The notes beneath the pieces were generated by a model, which saw only the letters and a program-made list of their open reading frames with translations, was not told the DNA's origin and did not search any database. A program made the position numbers and the translations under genes. Shown here piece after piece: positions 8,834-17,241 of a stretch of DNA of 64,000 bases. Source of the DNA: Clostridiaceae bacterium (GTDB taxonomy: Bacteria > Bacillota > Clostridia > Saccharofermentanales > DTU023). The stretch covers positions 31,093 through 95,092 of the forward strand of contig DUPV01000024.1 in NCBI GenBank assembly GCA_012838135.1. The letters run 5' to 3'. Within the stretch, counting starts at the first letter, position 1. Every line of letters begins with the position of its first letter.

Positions 8834-10252
8834 TTAATTCTCTACTTCCCGACTGACTTTAGGTCCTTGAGGAGTGTCCTCAATTTTATAACCCAAAGCA
8901 TTCAACTCGTCTCTTATTCTGTCAGCTGTAACAAAATCACGTTCCGCTTTGGCCTGATCTCTCAATTTTACCTGTTCGAGAATATCCGCCGGAATTTCAG
9001 CTTCTGCTTTCTTTTCAGCATCTAAGCCCAAGACAGCACATAATTCAACAATACAATTACGGGCCTTTTCTAAAGAATCAGCACTTAATGCATAATCTGT
9101 AGATACGATATTGACATGACGCACTAAATTAAAAATTGCGGCAAATGCATCAGGCGTGTTCAGATCATCATCCATTGCACGTTCAAATTCTTTTATTGTA
9201 GTGATAATATAATCCGACAATTCCGCAGATTGAGTTTGATCAAATTCAGGATTTGCATTTGCTATCAAAAATTCTATATTCTCAACACTTCGCAGAATTC
9301 GCTGCCAACCATGCGTAGCTGCCATTAAAGGTTCTTCTTCAAAATTTAACGGCATCCGATAATGAGCTTGCAAGATAAAAAAACGCAGAACATCATAACC
9401 ATATTCACCGGCTAATTCACGTACCAAGAAAAAATTACCACCAGATTTTGCCATTTTCACATTATCGACATTAATAAATCCGTTATGCATCCAATAATTC
9501 ACAAAAGGTTTGCCATTAGCAGCTTCGCTCTGAGCAATTTCATTCTCATGATGTGGAAACATCAAGTCCATTCCACCGGCGTGAATATCGATCGTATCAC
9601 CTAAATACTTTTTGCTCATTGCCGAACATTCAATATGCCAACCAGGCCTGCCTTCACCCCAAGGTGATTCCCAAGCAGGTTCGCCTTCTTTTTTTAATTT
9701 CCAAAGTACAAAATCACTTAAATTGCGTTTATCGTCAAGCAATTCAACTCGCTCCGAAGCTCCGGCTTCCTGATCATCAAGATCACGTCTCGAGAGTTTG
9801 CCGTAATCTGCAAACTTAGATGTATCAAAATAAACTCCGTCATGTAAAATATAGGTATAACCTTTTTCTTCTAAAATAGAAATCATTTCAATAATTTCCG
9901 GAATTGTCTCAGTTGCTCTGGGATGGTAATCGGCTCGCATCACGTTGAGATTGTCTGCATCATGGTAATACTCTTTAATCATTTCATCTGCTAATTGTTT
10001 TACAGTTATGTTGAGTGCCTGAGCTCGATTAATCATTTTATCGTCAATGTCAGTGAAGTTTTGCACATAGGTAACTTCAACATTTTTATAAAGCAAATAA
10101 CGACGCAATGTATCATAAACAACAAAAGGTCTGGCATTGCCCAAATGGAATAAATCATAGACTGTCGGACCACAAACATAAACTGTAACATGGTTTTCTT
10201 GTTGAGGTATAAGTTCTTCTTTTCTTCTCGTTAAATCGTTATATATGCGCAT
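8834..10252 (-). CDS. cysS: Cysteinyl-tRNA synthetase (CysS)
   Basis: A class I aminoacyl-tRNA synthetase of 472 residues, normal for the family. It shows the zinc ligand Cys of VCGPTVYDLFHLGN with the HIGH-type motif, the zinc-site segment GWHIECSAM, HHENEIAQSEA, and the KMSKS-type loop KMAKSGGN. GGAGG lies upstream of the ATG. It is the first gene of the cysS-mrnC-rlmB run. No T-box is visible in its leader; instead the upstream DNA holds the probable 6S RNA, transcribed in the same direction. Confidence 0.95.
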   Translation of the reverse strand: MRIYNDLTRRKEELIPQQENHVTVYVCGPTVYDLFHLGNARPFVVYDTLRRYLLYKNVEVTYVQNFTDIDDKMINRAQALNITVKQLADEMIKEYYHDADNLNVMRADYHPRATETIPEIIEMISILEEKGYTYILHDGVYFDTSKFADYGKLSRRDLDDQEAGASERVELLDDKRNLSDFVLWKLKKEGEPAWESPWGEGRPGWHIECSAMSKKYLGDTIDIHAGGMDLMFPHHENEIAQSEAANGKPFVNYWMHNGFINVDNVKMAKSGGNFFLVRELAGEYGYDVLRFFILQAHYRMPLNFEEEPLMAATHGWQRILRSVENIEFLIANANPEFDQTQSAELSDYIITTIKEFERAMDDDLNTPDAFAAIFNLVRHVNIVSTDYALSADSLEKARNCIVELCAVLGLDAEKKAEAEIPADILEQVKLRDQAKAERDFVTADRIRDELNALGYKIEDTPQGPKVSREVEN

Positions 10253-10278
10253 TAAACGCCTCCAACCAATATTAATAA

Positions 10279-10443
10279 ACCCTTAAAAATGCACTTCTTT
10301 TGAAACCTAGCCTTCAAGACCAGGTGGGTGCCCTGCGGCGGTCTTTGACTTTACTGAAAAGCATAAGTCGTATTCCGCATCGACTCCGGACTCCCCTAAA
10401 AACGTTGCAGGTTCAAATACGAAGCGACTTACATTCTAAGGGT
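10279..10443 (-). ncRNA. ssrS: Probable 6S RNA (SsrS)
   Basis: A 165-base structured element with its own promoter. The ends pair (ACCCTTA-AATG at the 5' side with CATT-TAAGGGT at the 3' side), giving the closing stem typical of 6S RNA. Inside, TAAGT/ACTTA with CGTATT/AATACG form a second stem, and AAGACC/GGTCTT form a hairpin around the segment GGGCACCCACCT. 6S RNA binds sigma-A RNA polymerase and mimics an open promoter. Overall length, closing stem and internal-bubble layout fit that family, but I matched it from memory, not by covariance search. SRP RNA, tmRNA and RNase P signatures were looked for and are absent. Confidence 0.6.
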
Positions 10444-10449
10444 ACTTAT

Positions 10450-10478
10450 AATATACAAAATAATACCTAACAGTTCAA
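10450..10478 (-). promoter_or_regulatory. Sigma-A promoter of the 6S-like RNA
   Basis: TTGAAC at -35 (10473-10478), a 17-base spacer and TATATT at -10 (10450-10455). Expected initiation falls about 7 bases downstream, at the 5' base of the closing stem, which supports an independent small RNA gene. Confidence 0.65.
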
Positions 10479-10510
10479 GAATTTCTCCTTTTATCAATTC
10501 TCGGCTTACA

Positions 10511-10587
10511 AAAAACACAGAGAAAAAGTCAGATGATTTATTGCACAACTCAAGTTGCTGTGGAACTTTTTCTTAACAACTCTCTGT
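10511..10587 (-). terminator. Terminator of the flavoprotein gene
   Basis: On the minus strand, ACAGAG and a 5'-GTTAAGAAAAAGT arm pair with ACTTTTTCTCTGT, followed by a T-run at 10511-10515. The long loop contains a second small hairpin (CAACT/AGTTG). It begins 30 bases past the stop of the gene that ends at 10617. Confidence 0.6.
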
Positions 10588-10616
10588 CAGGTGAAAGCCT
10601 TGGAAGGTGAAATTCA

Positions 10617-11246
10617 TTATCTGATAAAATCCGTTCTAACCTTTTTCTCTTTAGCAGGTGCGTAGGCAAGTCCCTGCTCACGCATTTTCAGTTGCCACAC
10701 CATGTTCTTTCCCAAAATTCGCATAATCTGCTTACCCTCTTCATCCTGTTGGACCTCACCGGCGCTACGACCATGTATTACACCCCAATAATTGGATGTT
10801 GCGACCATCATTTCGCAATATTGCAGATACTTGTGCATGATATTCAGTGCGCTGCTTCCGCCTGTTCGCCTTACCGCAGTTACTGCAGCTCCCACTTTAT
10901 GAAACAGCAAATCCTCTGCGTTCCCCGCAATATAAACTAAGCGATCACAAAACGACTTCATGGCACCCGTAATTCCTGAAAAATGAACCGGTGACCCGAG
11001 AAGTATGCCGTCTGCTTCTCGTATTTTTTCAATCGCCTCGTTCAGCCCATCGTCTTTGAATGCTGAGCAAAAGCCCGTATCCGTATAACATTTACCGCAA
11101 CCTATACAACTCCTGATGGGTTTGTTACCAATTTGAATTATTTCGGTTTCGATATTTTCCTTTTCCAGCTCTTCAAAAACCATACGCATGGCTTGATAAG
11201 TATTCCCTTTAGCATTAGGGCTCCCATTAATTCCGATAACTTTCAT
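10617..11246 (-). CDS. Iron-sulfur flavoprotein, NAD(P)H-dependent FMN reductase family
   Basis: A 209-residue flavodoxin-like protein. It begins MKVIGINGSPNAKGNTYQAM, the FMN phosphate-binding loop, and carries the compact cluster motif CIGCGKCYTDTGFC near residues 48-61, typical of archaeal and clostridial iron-sulfur flavoproteins. GSPVHFSGITGAMKSF is a second flavin-binding segment. Such proteins move electrons between ferredoxin-like donors and small acceptors in anaerobes; the partner is unknown here. A strong GGAGAG precedes the ATG. It appears to be a single-gene unit with its own terminator. Confidence 0.85.
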   Translation of the reverse strand: MKVIGINGSPNAKGNTYQAMRMVFEELEKENIETEIIQIGNKPIRSCIGCGKCYTDTGFCSAFKDDGLNEAIEKIREADGILLGSPVHFSGITGAMKSFCDRLVYIAGNAEDLLFHKVGAAVTAVRRTGGSSALNIMHKYLQYCEMMVATSNYWGVIHGRSAGEVQQDEEGKQIMRILGKNMVWQLKMREQGLAYAPAKEKKVRTDFIR

Positions 11247-11314
11247 TTCATTCTCTCCTTTTTGATTTCATTCCGATTTATTTGATACTTAGAATTATAC
11301 GGAATCTTTCGTTC

Positions 11315-12106
11315 TTAGACAAAGTCTCCTCCATATGTGGACGATTCAAGTTGTTGTCGTGTTTTTACTTGATGTTCTGTCGCCACAACTGTTGCACTTA
11401 CTTTTAAGCCCTTAGCTAACAGAGGTTTTGCCGCTTCCGAAAGAGTGATTCCGGTAGTTGTCACATCGTCAAACAATATTACGGTTAAGTTTTCTTGCTT
11501 GATTTTACATGCAAAACAATCTAATTCAGGATTAATCATGAATGCATCTTTCAGATTGGTTTTTCTGGCTGTTCTGTTTCGCATTTCAGTTTGTCTGGCT
11601 GTTTCACGTTGACGAATCAAAAAATCAGGCAAGAATGTTATTTCCGAAAATCCGGCTATTAATTCAGCTATTTTGGCAGCTTGATTAAATCCTCTTTGCC
11701 GTAATCTTTTTTTCCCTAAAGGAATCGGCACGATAACTGCCTGCTCTTTGTAATCAAACCAAAACTTCTGCCATAGCAAGAACATTATCTCCGCAAACCA
11801 ATTTGCTAAATACAAGTTATGATAAAATTTATAACTTAAAAGCAGCTGATTGATCGGTTCTTTGTAAGCAAATAAAGCTCTGATCTCCAGATTCGATTGT
11901 TCAAAACTCCAAGTATTTTCCGGAAATAACAAGGGCAATTTGCTCAGACAATCTTTACATGTATGACGCATGAGAAATGATAAATGCGGATTAGTATTGC
12001 GATTTTCCAGCACACCTAAACGTAATAATTCACTTTGCCGAAAAAAATTATTCCCGGCAGAAAGATTGCAGATAAGGCAATTTTCCGCCCGCAAAAAATT
12101 TAACAT
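11315..12106 (-). CDS. ComF-family phosphoribosyltransferase-like protein
   Basis: A 263-residue protein with an N-terminal Cys pair (CLICNLS, residues 10-13) and another CKDC near 50, which could bind zinc, followed by the conserved IPLGKKRLRQRGFNQA and the PRPP-type loop VILFDDVTTTG near residues 209-219. ComF proteins are linked to DNA uptake and possibly to nucleotide metabolism. It starts one codon past the metK stop with no clear ribosome binding site, so translation probably depends on metK. That coupling is unusual, and no competence genes are nearby apart from the Tad locus downstream. Confidence 0.8.
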   Translation of the reverse strand: MLNFLRAENCLICNLSAGNNFFRQSELLRLGVLENRNTNPHLSFLMRHTCKDCLSKLPLLFPENTWSFEQSNLEIRALFAYKEPINQLLLSYKFYHNLYLANWFAEIMFLLWQKFWFDYKEQAVIVPIPLGKKRLRQRGFNQAAKIAELIAGFSEITFLPDFLIRQRETARQTEMRNRTARKTNLKDAFMINPELDCFACKIKQENLTVILFDDVTTTGITLSEAAKPLLAKGLKVSATVVATEHQVKTRQQLESSTYGGDFV

Positions 12107-12109
12107 CTG

Positions 12110-13300
12110 TCAAAGCTTTTGTACAGCGATTTTCAATTGATCTGCTTTATCAGTTTTTTCCCAAGGAAGTTCAATATCCGTACGCCCCAAATGGCCATAT
12201 GCTGCTGTTTGTTTGTAGATCGGTTTTAACAAATCAAAATCTTTAATGATAGCTTGCGGTCTTAAATCAAAATTATCTCGCACAATTCTTTCCAAATCCT
12301 GTTCGGCAATCTTATTTGTACCGAAAGTATCAACGAAAATCGAAACAGGTTTTGCAACGCCTATCGCATAAGCCAGCTGTACTTCGCAAGAATCAGCTAA
12401 ATCTGCTGCAACAATGTTTTTAGCTACATAGCGGGCAGCATAAGTTGCAGATCTATCCACTTTTGTCGGATCTTTACCGGAAAGAGCTCCTCCGCCATGC
12501 CTGCCGAATCCGCCATAAGTGTCAACCACAATTTTTCTGCCGGTTACACCGGTATCGCCTTCAGGACCGCCTATCACAAAACGTCCGGTCGGATTGATCA
12601 AAATTCTGGTTTTTTCATCGTACAAACCTGCCGGTAAAACAGGCTTCAAAACATACTCTAATACTTCCTGTTCAACTTCCTTTAGACTGCTTGATTCTCT
12701 ATGTTGAGTTGAGATTACCACCGTATCAATGTGGACGGGCCGGTCATCTTCATATTCAATTGTAACTTGAGATTTGCCATCGGGTAAAAAGGTTTTTGCC
12801 TGTCCGGTTTTCCTTGCAACAGCTAATTGCTTTGCCAGTTTATGTGCTAAAGAAATCGGCAAAGGCATCAATTCTGGTGTATCTTTATTAGCAAAACCGA
12901 ACATGATCCCCTGATCTCCGGCACCGCCTGATAATCCGTCATCCGCTTCGCCCATACGTTTTTCATATCCTTGAGCAACTCCTTGGGCAATATCCGGTGA
13001 CTGTTCATCAATTGAAGTCAATACGGCACATGAATCAGAATCAAAACCTAACCGATGGTCTGTATATCCGATTTCCTGAATTGTACTTCTTACTACTTGA
13101 GGAATGTCGATATATGAAGTAGTTGTAATTTCCCCTGCAACAAAGACTAAACCGGTACTGACCATTACCTCACACGCAACTCGCGCATTCGGATCATCAG
13201 TTAAAGCCGCATCTAAAATCGCATCAGAAATCTGATCACACACTTTATCCGGATGTCCTTCAGTAACTGACTCCGAAGAAAAAAACATTTTTCTGGCCAT
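12110..13300 (-). CDS. metK: S-adenosylmethionine synthetase (MetK)
   Basis: Makes S-adenosylmethionine from ATP and methionine. Hallmarks are present: [23 protein letters not shown] near the N-terminus, [10 protein letters not shown] near residue 114, [22 protein letters not shown] near 262, and [10 protein letters not shown]. The length of 396 residues is normal. The start is put at the ATG at 13300, 9 bases past AAAGG; a longer reading would use TTG. The gene sits directly downstream of a SAM-I riboswitch with terminator, so high SAM should switch it off. comF follows at once. Confidence 0.96.
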   Translation of the reverse strand: MARKMFFSSESVTEGHPDKVCDQISDAILDAALTDDPNARVACEVMVSTGLVFVAGEITTTSYIDIPQVVRSTIQEIGYTDHRLGFDSDSCAVLTSIDEQSPDIAQGVAQGYEKRMGEADDGLSGGAGDQGIMFGFANKDTPELMPLPISLAHKLAKQLAVARKTGQAKTFLPDGKSQVTIEYEDDRPVHIDTVVISTQHRESSSLKEVEQEVLEYVLKPVLPAGLYDEKTRILINPTGRFVIGGPEGDTGVTGRKIVVDTYGGFGRHGGGALSGKDPTKVDRSATYAARYVAKNIVAADLADSCEVQLAYAIGVAKPVSIFVDTFGTNKIAEQDLERIVRDNFDLRPQAIIKDFDLLKPIYKQTAAYGHLGRTDIELPWEKTDKADQLKIAVQKL

Positions 13301-13328
13301 ATTAATCAACCTTTCACATGCTTCTCAT

Positions 13329-13360
13329 AAAAAAAGCCTCTCACCCGGAGAAGCTTTTTT
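13329..13360 (-). terminator. Riboswitch-controlled terminator of metK
   Basis: Hairpin AAGCTTCTC-cgggt-GAGAGGCTT with a following T-run, read on the minus strand, placed directly after the SAM-I aptamer and about 30 bases before the metK start. It would form when SAM is bound. Confidence 0.85.
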
Positions 13361-13455
13361 GAACTCATCTCTCAGGTATTACCTGCCGGAATTGGCACCG
13401 TCTTACGGTTGCCGGGTTTCACAGGGCCGTTCCCTCCGCCACTCTAGATAAGATT
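13361..13455 (-). promoter_or_regulatory. SAM-I riboswitch (S-box) aptamer
   Basis: The minus strand reads CTTATC, AGAGTGGCGGAGGGA, GGCCCTGTGAAACCCGGCAA, GGTGCCAATTCC and GCAGG, ending in GAGAGATGAG. These are the conserved blocks of the S-box in the right order, including the kink-turn and the pseudoknot bases. A terminator follows, giving a transcriptional off-switch for metK. A plausible -35 (TTGACA) lies at 13501-13506. Confidence 0.96.
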
Positions 13456-13668
13456 AATTTATATTAACTTGTTTTTTAACCTAACATTAGATCGGATAAC
13501 TGTCAAGCATCGTGTATATCAACTTGAGGTAAATATCATAATCTATCAATATACATTTTGTTCTTCCGAACTCTGTTCGCATCATCCATCACCGTTTCAT
13601 CAAGTTGACATATACCGGATTCTTTACGTTAAAAATACTCACAGCATTTAATTTGTAACTCCAATAAT

Positions 13669-14520
13669 TCACTTAAATCTGCTTGAATTCCTCTCTATTG
13701 CTACAATTATTTCCATAGCTTTTAAGTAATCAATCGAATTTTTAGCACAATCAAAAGATGTTGGTAACGGCACACATTCCATAGATATCCATCCCTTATA
13801 TCCTATATCTGATAAAGCATGCATATATCTTTTGAAATCAACGTTTCCTCCACCCGGATAAAGTCTGGCAGTATCAGAAAAATGAACATACCGAAGTCGA
13901 TCCTTGCAATAGACAATATTTTTTTCTATCTGATTATCTTCCATCATCATACTGTATGTATCTATATGAACACCAACATTCTCACAATTAAGATTGCTAA
14001 CAAAATCTTGCACATCACGAACGGTATTTAAATAGTTGGTTATAAAACTCAAAACATTTTCAACTAATATAAAAACCCCTTTTGAATTTGCATATTCGGC
14101 GATTTCTTTGATGCATTTTTCATGATAATCTAAATAAACATGTTTCTTTGCGAGTTTTTTTATTTTTCCACGCATAGAAGCTATTACAACCATAGATCCT
14201 AAAAGTGAAGCACAATCTACGTATTCCTTCAATCTTTTTATAGCAGCCTTTCTTATTTCTTCATCATCGCTAACTATATGCAGACCATTTTCACCCAATT
14301 CTCTGCCTGTTCCTAACAGTGGAACTTTTAAATTATAATCTCTTGTTACTTGTTTTATTTCATCCCAATCATGCTTTTTGGGATTTTCCAGATGAATTTC
14401 AATACCATCGTAGCCTAATTGGTTTGCAGTCTGACAAATATCACTTATACTTCCTCGTAAAGTAACAGGATAATCAACATTTAAATCTTCTAAAGCGCAA
14501 CTAATACCATATTTAAACAT
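13669..14520 (-). CDS. Sugar phosphate isomerase/epimerase-like TIM barrel protein
   Basis: A xylose isomerase-like (AP endonuclease 2 fold) TIM barrel of 283 residues. Metal-site acids and histidines are visible as VENVLSF, HIDTYS, YVHFSD and ISMEC. It resembles the product encoded at 60362-61198 along its whole length, for example LGYDGIEIH versus IGYDGVEFM and YPGGGNVDFK versus YPGHCGLDFK. The ATG at 14520 is chosen because GGAAGG lies 8 bases upstream; a GTG 9 bases earlier is the alternative. It follows a zinc alcohol dehydrogenase gene by 87 bases with a 7-base-pair hairpin (14551-14574) between. Likely role is isomerising a keto sugar or polyol product; the substrate is unknown. Confidence 0.8.
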   Translation of the reverse strand: MFKYGISCALEDLNVDYPVTLRGSISDICQTANQLGYDGIEIHLENPKKHDWDEIKQVTRDYNLKVPLLGTGRELGENGLHIVSDDEEIRKAAIKRLKEYVDCASLLGSMVVIASMRGKIKKLAKKHVYLDYHEKCIKEIAEYANSKGVFILVENVLSFITNYLNTVRDVQDFVSNLNCENVGVHIDTYSMMMEDNQIEKNIVYCKDRLRYVHFSDTARLYPGGGNVDFKRYMHALSDIGYKGWISMECVPLPTSFDCAKNSIDYLKAMEIIVAIERNSSRFK

Positions 14521-14607
14521 TATAATCACCTTCCGTTAAGCTTTTTATATAATATCCGTATTGGGTAGGATATTTCCCGGAATGTTACCAAAAAACATTT
14601 TAAACCT

Positions 14608-15642
14608 TTATTTACCTGGATGAAAAAGCACTTTCATTCCCCTTGAACTACTGGCAATCTCAAAAGCTTTTTCCCAATCGGCAAGGCTGAATTGATCTGA
14701 AATCATGTCTTTTATGTTGATACGATTTAGAGACATTAATTTTAATGCTCTTTCCCAACATATCCAATTATGCCCGAAAGAACCCGTGATTGTGATTTCT
14801 CTTAGCGCTAACCATGAATAATCAAATTCCGGTTTTCCATCTATTAATCCTACTTGAACTATTGTGCCACCCTTTCTTACGATATCCATTGCCGTAGATA
14901 CAACAGATTTCGCTCCGGAAGCTTCAATAACAATATCACATCCTTTGCCTTCCGAAAGAGTCTTGACCAATTCAGGTAAATCTTGCTTTTGAGAATTAAC
15001 ACCATCAATTCCAATTCTTTTTGCTAATTCCAGACGCGAGGTATCTTGATCTATTCCAACTATTATTACCTGAGCACCAAGCGCTTTTGCGACTTGTGCA
15101 CACAAAAGCCCGATTGGCCCCGGTCCTATAACGACAACAAAATCACCCGGTTTCACCGATGTTCTATCACAGCAAGCATGTACAGCATTTGCCGTAGGTT
15201 CACATAAAGCAGCTTCTTCCAAACTAATATTTTCAGGGATTTTATGAACAATTGTATCTCTCATCACCAAATACTCAGCAAAAGCGCCGTCCACTCCATA
15301 TCCTATAGACAAACGCTGATCACACATTAAAGATTTATTCGTATTACAATAAAAACAGTTTCCACATATTTGCTTTCCCGTTTCAGCTACAACTCTGTCA
15401 CCTATTTTTACATTTATAACTTTATCACCGATATCAGTCACGACACCGGAAAATTCATGACCGAGAATAACCGGTGCATTACACCAATGTTCTCCATTCA
15501 GTATTTTAACATCTGTACCACAAATCCCGGCTGAATGGACTTTGATCTTAACACTGTGATCATCTGTAAGACTTGGCTCAGGAACCTCACGCAGACACAA
15601 TTGTCCATGGATATTTTTGTCAGTTTTCATCAATGCCTTCAT
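14608..15642 (-). CDS. Zinc-dependent medium-chain alcohol/polyol dehydrogenase
   Basis: A 344-residue MDR dehydrogenase. Catalytic zinc ligands lie in AGICGTDVKILNGEH and ILGHEFSG; the structural zinc site is CGNCFYCNTNKSLMC; the NAD-binding loop is VIGPGPIGLLCAQVAKALGA. Closest general types are sorbitol, threonine or galactitol dehydrogenases, which cannot be told apart here. The start at 15642 is used because AAAGAGG lies 9 bases upstream. With the following TIM barrel gene it makes a two-gene unit that probably oxidises a sugar alcohol or sugar and rearranges the product. A 589-base gene-free stretch precedes it. Confidence 0.85.
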   Translation of the reverse strand: MKALMKTDKNIHGQLCLREVPEPSLTDDHSVKIKVHSAGICGTDVKILNGEHWCNAPVILGHEFSGVVTDIGDKVINVKIGDRVVAETGKQICGNCFYCNTNKSLMCDQRLSIGYGVDGAFAEYLVMRDTIVHKIPENISLEEAALCEPTANAVHACCDRTSVKPGDFVVVIGPGPIGLLCAQVAKALGAQVIIVGIDQDTSRLELAKRIGIDGVNSQKQDLPELVKTLSEGKGCDIVIEASGAKSVVSTAMDIVRKGGTIVQVGLIDGKPEFDYSWLALREITITGSFGHNWICWERALKLMSLNRINIKDMISDQFSLADWEKAFEIASSSRGMKVLFHPGK

Positions 15643-16231
15643 GTTATTTACCTCTTTCATGTTTATAGTATATTGATGTTCATCAGAATCGTGAAAAACT
15701 CATGACTGTTTTCTGTTATTTTCTCAAACCACATAAGATAATAGAACCGTGCCGGTTAAAGGCAGGTTGTATTAGCCTGAGAGTTGGTCTCGTTAGAAAG
15801 AGTAATGCCCCGGCTTTGCGGGTAGGATTCAAAAATAGAAACCGGTATTATTCTAAAAATAATCACATTTGATCCATAAATAAAATATTTTATACAAATC
15901 AACCAAAAATAATCGTAATTTTCTTTATTTTATAATACTTTTAATTGTAATTCAACGGCCGGGTATCAGTAACTCAGTCTAAAACATATATAACATCACA
16001 AATTCCTTAAACTTTATTTTTACCATTTTTATAAAATTTGTCTTTATTTCCCAAAAAAACTCACCTTCGGAACTTAAATTCAAAGGTACAATATCCTCAA
16101 CTGAATTATTAAATTACCTCACTTTATTAAAAATTGATCAATTAACAATCAGTAATAACCGTGAAAAACAGTTACTAAAATTAAATAATATTTTTCTAAG
16201 TTAATAAAAACAAAATAAGTGAGAAGCAATC
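15643..16231. other. Gene-free 589-base stretch with an unassigned structured segment
   Basis: No supported gene lies here. At about 15740-15820 there is a GC-richer island in very AT-rich DNA with nested complementarity: GCCGG/CCGGC outermost, GGCA/TGCC next, then small hairpins CAGG/CCTG and GAG/CTC. This suggests an RNA on one of the strands. On the minus strand it would lie in the leader of the dehydrogenase gene and contains CGCAAAGCCGGGGC, reminiscent of a c-di-GMP-I aptamer block, but the rest of that aptamer is absent. The part from 15850 to 16231 is AT-rich with nothing recognisable apart from a likely promoter for the next gene. Confidence 0.4.
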
Positions 16232-17203
16232 ATGAGAAAAGTTTATCTTATCGATCCGAATCAAAAATATGCAGAAAAACTGCAAAAACAGCTCAATCCG
16301 AAATTAAAACCGCTCGCAAAAATTGATCTGTTGATTTCACCGGCAGAATTAAAAGAAGATTTTGATCTGGTAATTATCCATGCAAGCTATTTTTCCGATT
16401 ATCGCTATGCACATAAATTGGATAAAATCGGAATCCTGAAAACAATTCAACTAAATGATGTAACAACTCGTTTTGAACAACTATCTTCAATTGCAGATTC
16501 TACTAAATCCGATTTATTGGTTTTATCACGCAGAACCAAAATCACAGAATGGTTACATTGGATATTGTATAAACTTGATAAAATCAAACAAAGAATCGAA
16601 AGTAGACAGAATCAAATTCATTTGCTTTTTACTTTTAATCAACATGTCCGTCATCGGTTTTTGCAAAAATGGATAACGGAACAAAAGGCTGAAGGGAATA
16701 AAGTTTTTATCTTACCGATCAAGCCTCTGTACTTATGGAATTATCAAGCTGATTTTCACGTTGGACCTGACTTATCCGATCTTGTTTTACAAATTGAACA
16801 GGATATTGAAATCAGTGAAAAAGATTTCGGTTTGATTTTTGAAAAACAAAAATCCGGCATTTTTATTTCTCGTAACAAATCAGCTTCAGATGACGTGTTT
16901 ACTTATGAACATAATTCTGTTCAAATAATCGGAAAATTATTTAAAAAATTTATTGCTCAACATGAAAAATCCAGTAGCGGTTTAATCGATGTTGAAGCTA
17001 AACCTTTTCATTTAATTAAAGATTTGGCATCAATTTGCGATGTATGTCATTTTGACTTAGGTGAAGAAGATAATTATGGAGTGCGTATTGCTAAAACAGA
17101 AATCGCGACATTTTTGGCAGAAAAAAGTCCGACCGTCAAATTTGAACCTATTATCTTGAATAAATCGTTCGGACCGACTGTCTTAAATAAGCTGCAGACA
17201 TAG
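16232..17203 (+). CDS. TadZ/CpaE-like protein of the Tad locus, degenerate ATPase
   Basis: A 323-residue cytosolic protein placed directly before the Tad ATPase, where TadZ/CpaE normally lies. It starts with a receiver-like segment (VYLIDPNQKYAEKL, then DLVIIH). The second half should be a MinD-like ATPase, but I see no Walker A motif: the equivalent strand-loop reads HLLFTFNQHVRHRF. The assignment rests on position and fold pattern more than on motifs. If correct it would act as a polar localisation factor without ATP hydrolysis. GAGAAG precedes the ATG. The gap to cpaF is 38 bases. Confidence 0.5.
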   Translation: MRKVYLIDPNQKYAEKLQKQLNPKLKPLAKIDLLISPAELKEDFDLVIIHASYFSDYRYAHKLDKIGILKTIQLNDVTTRFEQLSSIADSTKSDLLVLSRRTKITEWLHWILYKLDKIKQRIESRQNQIHLLFTFNQHVRHRFLQKWITEQKAEGNKVFILPIKPLYLWNYQADFHVGPDLSDLVLQIEQDIEISEKDFGLIFEKQKSGIFISRNKSASDDVFTYEHNSVQIIGKLFKKFIAQHEKSSSGLIDVEAKPFHLIKDLASICDVCHFDLGEEDNYGVRIAKTEIATFLAEKSPTVKFEPIILNKSFGPTVLNKLQT

Positions 17204-17241
17204 CATCGATAACAGGTGCAGCAGATATAAGCAGGTATAAT

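Noticed and set aside
10279..10443. T-box leader of cysS
   Set aside because: The expected antiterminator GGGTGGNACCGCG, specifier stem and terminator are absent; closing stem and own promoter fit a small RNA better.
10317..10443. tmRNA, SRP RNA or RNase P RNA
   Set aside because: None of their signature segments, such as the SRP GGAAG loop or the tmRNA tRNA-like end, is present.
15735..15850. c-di-GMP-I, glycine or cobalamin riboswitch
   Set aside because: Each class matched only one short block; the remaining conserved blocks could not be found on either strand.
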